64,000 nucleotides of DNA, taken from positions 62,001 through 126,000 of the forward strand of contig NZ_JARGPK010000056.1 in assembly GCF_029212575.1 (NCBI RefSeq). The letters are read 5' to 3'. Source of the DNA: Antarcticimicrobium sp. (lineage in GTDB: Bacteria; Pseudomonadota; Alphaproteobacteria; Rhodobacterales; Rhodobacteraceae). The position numbers and the translations under genes are program-made. Shown here piece by piece: positions 60,363 to 64,000 of the stretch (position 1 is the first letter of the stretch; each line of letters starts with the position of its first letter). Under the pieces are notes generated by a model. The model saw nothing but the letters and a program-made list of their open reading frames with translations, ran no database searches and was not told the DNA's origin.

Positions 60363-62018
60363 TCAGGCCACCTCCCGCGACCGCCCGGCATTGCGCCCCG
60401 AAAAGATGCAGCCGCCCAGGAAGGTGCCCTCCAGCGCGTTGTAGCCGTGATAGCCGCCGCCGCCGAAACCCGCCACCTCGCCGGCCGCGAACAGTCCCGG
60501 AACCACCGCCCCATCCGCGCCGATCATCTGGCTGTCCAGGTTGGTCTGCAGCCCGCCCAGCGTCTTGCGCGTCAGGATGTGCAGCTTGACCGCGATCAGC
60601 GGGCCGTTCTTCGGATCGAGGAACCGGTGCGGCCTGGCGGTGCGGATCAGCCGGTCGCCGCGATAATTGCGCGCCGAATGGATCGCCATCATCTGCGCGT
60701 CCTTGGAAAACGGGTTGTCCGCCTGCGCATCGCGCGCCGCGATCTGCGCCTGCAGCTTGCCTGTGTCGATCTGCACCTCGCCCAGCCGGTTCATCCCCGA
60801 CACCAGCTCGGTCAGCCCGCCGGCGACGACGAAATCCGCCCCATGCGCCTTGAACGCCTCGACCGGGGCCGGTGCCTTGCCGCGCGACATCAGCCGCGCC
60901 TTGAGCACCTCGCTCCAGCGTTTCGAGGTCAGGTCCGGGTTCTGTTCCGAGCCGGAGAGCGCGAATTCCTTCTCGATCACCTTCTGGCTCAGCACGAACC
61001 AGCTGTAATCATAACCGGTCTTCAGGATCTCGCGCAGGGTGCTCAGCGTGTCGAACCCCGGCAGGCACGGCGGCGGCAGCCGGTTGCCCTCAGCATCGAA
61101 CCAGAGCGAGGAGGGGCCGGGCAGGATACGGATGCCGTGATCGGGCCAGATCGGATCCCAGTTTTGCACCCCTTCGGTGTAATGCCACATCCGGTCGCCG
61201 TTGATCACATGGCCGCCGGCGGCCTCGGAGATGCCGATCATCCGCCCGTCGACGTGAAACGGCACCCCGGAAATCATGGTTTTCGGCGGCTCACCCAGCC
61301 GGTCGCGCGGCCAGGCGCGGCGCACCAGGTCGAAATTGCCGCCGATCCCGCCCGAGGTGACGATGACCGAGGGCGCGTAGACCTCGAACTCGCCGATCTC
61401 GTCGCGGTTGGTCTTTCTGCCCCGCGCCGCATCGTCCGGGGCCAGAACCTCGCCCGAAACCCCGCGCGCGGCGCCGTTCTGCATGATGATAAAGCTGACC
61501 TGATGGCGAAATTTCAGCACGATGCGCCCCGCCGCCACATGCTCCTGCACCCGGCGCACAAAGGGTTCGATGATGCCCGGCCCGGTGCCCCAGGTGACGT
61601 GGAACCGCGGCACCGAGTTGCCGTGGCCGGTGGCAAAGGCGCCGCCGCGCTCGGCCCATCCCACCACCGGGAACCAGCGCAGCCCCATCGCCCGCAGCCA
61701 GGGCCGCATCTCGCCGGCGGCAAACTCGACATAGGCCTCTGCCCATTTGCGTGGCCAGGCGTCCTCGTCCCGGTCGAACTGGGCGCTGCCCTGCCAGTCG
61801 AGCAGCGCCAGCTCGCGGCTGTCGCGCACGCCCATGCGGCGCTGTTCGGGGGTATCGACCATGAACAGCCCGCCCAGCGACCAGAACGCCTGCCCGCCGA
61901 GGAATTGCTCCGGCTCCTGCTCCAGCACGATCACGGTCTTGCCGCGGTCGCCCAGCTCGGCCGCGGCGGCCAGCCCGGCCAGGCCACCGCCCACCACGAT
62001 TGCATCGGCGCTGTTCAT
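60363..62018 (-). CDS. FAD-dependent dehydrogenase (ketosteroid-dehydrogenase-like)
   Basis: A 551-residue flavoprotein of the fumarate reductase/3-ketosteroid dehydrogenase family. The FAD-binding start is V-V-G-G-G-L-A-G-L-A-A-A-A-E; the E-Q-E-P pattern and a C-terminal G-L-F-A-A-G-E-V-A-G-F-G-G-G-G-Y-H-G-Y-N-A-L-E-G block complete the site. It lacks a signal peptide. The substrate is unknown and steroids are only one option. Length is normal for the PRK12834-like group. Confidence 0.82.
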   Translation of the reverse strand: MNSADAIVVGGGLAGLAAAAELGDRGKTVIVLEQEPEQFLGGQAFWSLGGLFMVDTPEQRRMGVRDSRELALLDWQGSAQFDRDEDAWPRKWAEAYVEFAAGEMRPWLRAMGLRWFPVVGWAERGGAFATGHGNSVPRFHVTWGTGPGIIEPFVRRVQEHVAAGRIVLKFRHQVSFIIMQNGAARGVSGEVLAPDDAARGRKTNRDEIGEFEVYAPSVIVTSGGIGGNFDLVRRAWPRDRLGEPPKTMISGVPFHVDGRMIGISEAAGGHVINGDRMWHYTEGVQNWDPIWPDHGIRILPGPSSLWFDAEGNRLPPPCLPGFDTLSTLREILKTGYDYSWFVLSQKVIEKEFALSGSEQNPDLTSKRWSEVLKARLMSRGKAPAPVEAFKAHGADFVVAGGLTELVSGMNRLGEVQIDTGKLQAQIAARDAQADNPFSKDAQMMAIHSARNYRGDRLIRTARPHRFLDPKNGPLIAVKLHILTRKTLGGLQTNLDSQMIGADGAVVPGLFAAGEVAGFGGGGYHGYNALEGTFLGGCIFSGRNAGRSREVA

Positions 62019-62172
62019 GCTGTCCCCTCCCTGTTCCGGCCAGCTTAGGGCGCGGATGCGCTCCGGGGCAACGGGTCAACGGCACGGATGGTGTTTGCGC
62101 CGGTTCGCCGGGGTCGACCGGATGGCCGCGCGGGGGTTTGCAGGCAGGCCGCAGGTGTTTTATATCCGCCGT

Positions 62173-62223
62173 GGAAGGCAACGACCTCCCCCCGATCGGG
62201 GCGACAGGTCCGGGACGGCCCGG
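62173..62223 (+). promoter_or_regulatory. Guanidine-II-like riboswitch leader of gdx
   Basis: Two hairpins carry ACGR in the loop. The upstream one is GGAAGG-CA-ACGA-CCTCC with ACGA at 62181-62184 and a bulged A; the downstream one is a perfect CCGGG-ACGG-CCCGG at 62210-62223. They lie just upstream of a guanidinium-exporter start codon (62248). The guanidine-II (mini-ykkC) class is defined by two such ACGR hairpins; here the first one fits less well. Confidence 0.45.
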
Positions 62224-62247
62224 CGGTTCGAAAACGATGGGGGCATC

Positions 62248-62568
62248 ATGCCTTGGATTTTACTCTTTCTCGCCGGACTGACCGAAGTCATCTGGTCCTA
62301 CCTGATGAAGCAATCGCTCGGGTTCACGCGGTTCTGGCCGACCGTCGGCACCCTGACCTTCATGCTCGGCAGTTTCGCGCTCCTCTCGGTCTCGATGAAA
62401 TCGCTTCCGCTTGGCACCGCCTATACGATCTGGACCGGCATCGGCGCGCTCGGGGCCTTTGTCGTCGGGGTCGTGGTCCTGGGCGAGCATCTGAGCGCGG
62501 GCCGGGTGATCGCGGCGCTGCTGATCCTTGGCGGGATCATCCTGATGAAACTGTCCTCCACGCCCTGA
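62248..62568 (+). CDS. gdx: Small multidrug-resistance family guanidinium exporter
   Basis: A 106-residue four-helix SMR protein. It has the Gdx/SugE-type residues rather than those of EmrE: A-G-L-T-E-V-I-W with the essential glutamate near 13, the M-K-Q-S-L-G-F-T-R loop and M-K-S-L-P-L-G-T-A-Y-T-I-W-T-G-I-G. It exports guanidinium in exchange for protons as a dual-topology dimer. The leader has guanidine-II-like hairpins, which supports the assignment. Confidence 0.88.
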   Translation: MPWILLFLAGLTEVIWSYLMKQSLGFTRFWPTVGTLTFMLGSFALLSVSMKSLPLGTAYTIWTGIGALGAFVVGVVVLGEHLSAGRVIAALLILGGIILMKLSSTP

Positions 62569-62607
62569 GGGCGCGCCGCGAGATCGTGGCCGATTTCCCG
62601 ACCTGCC

Positions 62608-64000
62608 TCACATCGGCCAGAACAGCAGGATCGCCGGAATGCTGACCGCGATCACCAGCACCTCCAGCGGCAGGCCCATGCGCCAGTAATCGCCGAAGCG
62701 ATAGCCGCCCGGCCCGAGGATCAGCGTGTTGTTCTTGTGTCCGATCGGGGTGAGAAACGCGCAGGAGGCCGCCACCGCCACCGCCATCAGGAACGGGTCG
62801 GGCGAGACCCCCAGCGCGCGCGCCATCTCGATCCCCACTGGGGCGGCGACGATGGTGGTGGCGGTATTGTTCAGCACGTCCGACAGCGACATCGTCACCA
62901 CCATCAGCACGGTCAGGATCGCCCAGGCCGGCAACCCTCCGGTCAGCCCGACCAGGGAACCGGCCAGAAGCTCGGTGCCGCCGCTGGCCTCCAGCGCCTT
63001 GCCCAGCGGGATCATCGAGCCGAGCAACACCACCACCGGCCACTCGATCTGATCGTAAAGCTCGGTCAGCGGCACGATGCCGGTCAGCACGTAGCCGACC
63101 ACCACCAGCCCCAGCCCCACCGGCAGGGAAATCCAGCCCAGGCTGGCCAGAAGTACGGCGGCGGCGAACAGCCCGATGGCCAGCCAGGTCTTGCTCTCCT
63201 GCGTGACCGAGAGCCCGCGCTCGGCCAGCGGCAGGCAGCCCAGCCAGCTGGCCACCTGTGGCCCGGTTTCCGCCGGGCTGAGCAAAAGCAGGATGTCGCC
63301 CGGCTCGATCACGGCGCGGCGCAGATGCTCGGTGATGCGGCGACCCTGTCGCGAGATGCCGACGATCACCGCCCTCTGGCGCCAGTGCAGCCCCACCGAC
63401 TGCGCCGAGCGCCCGGCGATGCGCGCGTCGCGCGGCACCACCACCTCGGTCAGCGCCAGCCCCTGCGCCTCGCCCTCGATCACCTCGCGGCGGTCGGCGT
63501 CGGTATAGGAGAACCCGAGGCTGGAGCGGAAGGCGTCCAGCGCATCCGCCTGCGCCTCCAGGATCAGGATGTCGTCGGCCCTGAGCGCGGTGCCGCGCGC
63601 GCTGCCATAGCGGCGGCTGCCGCCACGGATCAACCCGATGATCGAAACGTCGGCCTCGTCCGCCGTGTCATAAAGATCGCCGACCTTGCGGTCGATCCAG
63701 TCGCTGCCCTCGGGCACCGCCAGCTCGGCGATGAAGGCCGAGGTGTCGCGCAACTGCTCGGTCGGGTCGCTCTCCCGCGCGCTCCTCGGGATCAGCCGCC
63801 AGCCGATCAGGGTGACAAAGGCCAGCCCGGCCAGCGCGGTGATCCCGCCGACCGGGGCGAAATCGAACATCCGGAACGAGGCGCCCAGTTGCTCCTGGCG
63901 GATCGCGGCGATGATGATGTTGGGCGGCGTGCCGATCAGCGTGACCATGCCGCCGAGGATGGTGGCGAACGAGAGCGGCATCAGCGTGCTGCCCGGCGGC
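62608..64000 (-). CDS. SLC13-type anion transporter with RCK domains, 5' end outside window
   Basis: A leftward SLC13/DASS-type transporter whose start lies beyond the right edge (frame open to position 64000). The visible part holds the first-half I-G-T-P-P-N hairpin, a cytoplasmic region with two TrkA-C domains (about residues 90-240 of the visible part), and the second membrane half with D-V-L-N-N-T-A-T-T and a C-terminal P-I-G-H-K-N-N. It is related in plan to the transporter at 57285-59090. Substrate is unknown; sulfate or dicarboxylates are typical. Confidence 0.85.
   Translation of the reverse strand, partial: PPGSTLMPLSFATILGGMVTLIGTPPNIIIAAIRQEQLGASFRMFDFAPVGGITALAGLAFVTLIGWRLIPRSARESDPTEQLRDTSAFIAELAVPEGSDWIDRKVGDLYDTADEADVSIIGLIRGGSRRYGSARGTALRADDILILEAQADALDAFRSSLGFSYTDADRREVIEGEAQGLALTEVVVPRDARIAGRSAQSVGLHWRQRAVIVGISRQGRRITEHLRRAVIEPGDILLLLSPAETGPQVASWLGCLPLAERGLSVTQESKTWLAIGLFAAAVLLASLGWISLPVGLGLVVVGYVLTGIVPLTELYDQIEWPVVVLLGSMIPLGKALEASGGTELLAGSLVGLTGGLPAWAILTVLMVVTMSLSDVLNNTATTIVAAPVGIEMARALGVSPDPFLMAVAVAASCAFLTPIGHKNNTLILGPGGYRFGDYWRMGLPLEVLVIAVSIPAILLFWPM

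Noticed and set aside
62191-62202. CCCCGATCGGGG palindrome as the first guanidine-II hairpin
   Set aside because: Its loop has no ACGR sequence. The upstream hairpin with ACGA fits the class better.
62248-62568. EmrE-type multidrug exporter
   Set aside because: Residues around the essential glutamate and the K-S-L-P-x-G-T-A-Y-x-x-W-T-G-I-G block follow the Gdx/SugE group instead.

Overview
The window is chromosomal DNA from a high-GC alphaproteobacterium, most likely a member of the Rhodobacterales (Roseobacter/Paracoccus-type). The reasons are the strong GC bias at third codon positions, an A-type RNase P RNA, a stand-alone Hint-domain protein, a DUF1127 protein divergent from a LysR regulator, a HisN-type monophosphatase, and intergenic palindromes that begin TGTCATCCC. 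I saw no rRNA, tRNA, CRISPR array or complete insertion sequence. Genus cannot be fixed from the sequence alone.

Layout. 1-8.9 kb: an EamA exporter (cut by the left edge), a sulfotransferase, a Hint protein, a lytic transglycosylase, a large RTX calcium-binding protein and a divergent ABC exporter. 8.9-11.6 kb: an accessory zone with hairpin repeats, a clearly AT-richer two-gene islet (DUF3800 protein plus an overlapping 159-residue protein that I cannot assign) and an orphan Phd/YefM antitoxin. 11.6-15.9 kb: an acyl-CoA synthetase translationally coupled to an esterase, a convergent phosphodiesterase and a small secreted protein. 16-26.2 kb: a long leftward run with a complete peptide-type ABC importer whose two ATPase domains are fused, a CocE-type hydrolase, glycerate 2-kinase, D-aminoacyl-tRNA deacylase, a PfkB sugar kinase and a nitroreductase. 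26.4-32.4 kb: Hsp20, then a leftward membrane-stress cluster (29-residue membrane peptide, XpaC-like, TelA-like, DUF2927 lipoprotein, SPFH-GYF, zinc-ribbon membrane protein). 32.4-41.9 kb: pseudouridine synthase, TadA, UPF0173 hydrolase, ceramidase-like protein, MFS transporter, hybrid histidine kinase, gatCA, a lipoprotein and an amidase. 41.9-50.6 kb: rnpB, a TetR/NAD-binding pair with three operator-like repeats, rpmG, an Hsp70-like protein, Bax-inhibitor-1 protein, DUF1127/LysR, quinone reductase, an Xre regulator and HisN. 50.7-64 kb: 8-oxoguanine and guanine deaminases, MgtE, 5-formyl-THF cyclo-ligase, fasciclin protein, a YmdB-like phosphoesterase, two SLC13/RCK transporters, a TPM-zinc ribbon protein, an FAD dehydrogenase and a Gdx guanidinium exporter preceded by guanidine-II-like hairpins.

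Most of the window is ordinary core chromosome. The parts most worth follow-up are the low-GC DUF3800 islet, the XpaC-TelA-DUF2927-SPFH-zinc ribbon cluster with its tiny leader membrane peptide, the guanidine-II-like leader of gdx, and the triple TTGAC-N5-GTCAA operator in the TetR intergenic region.
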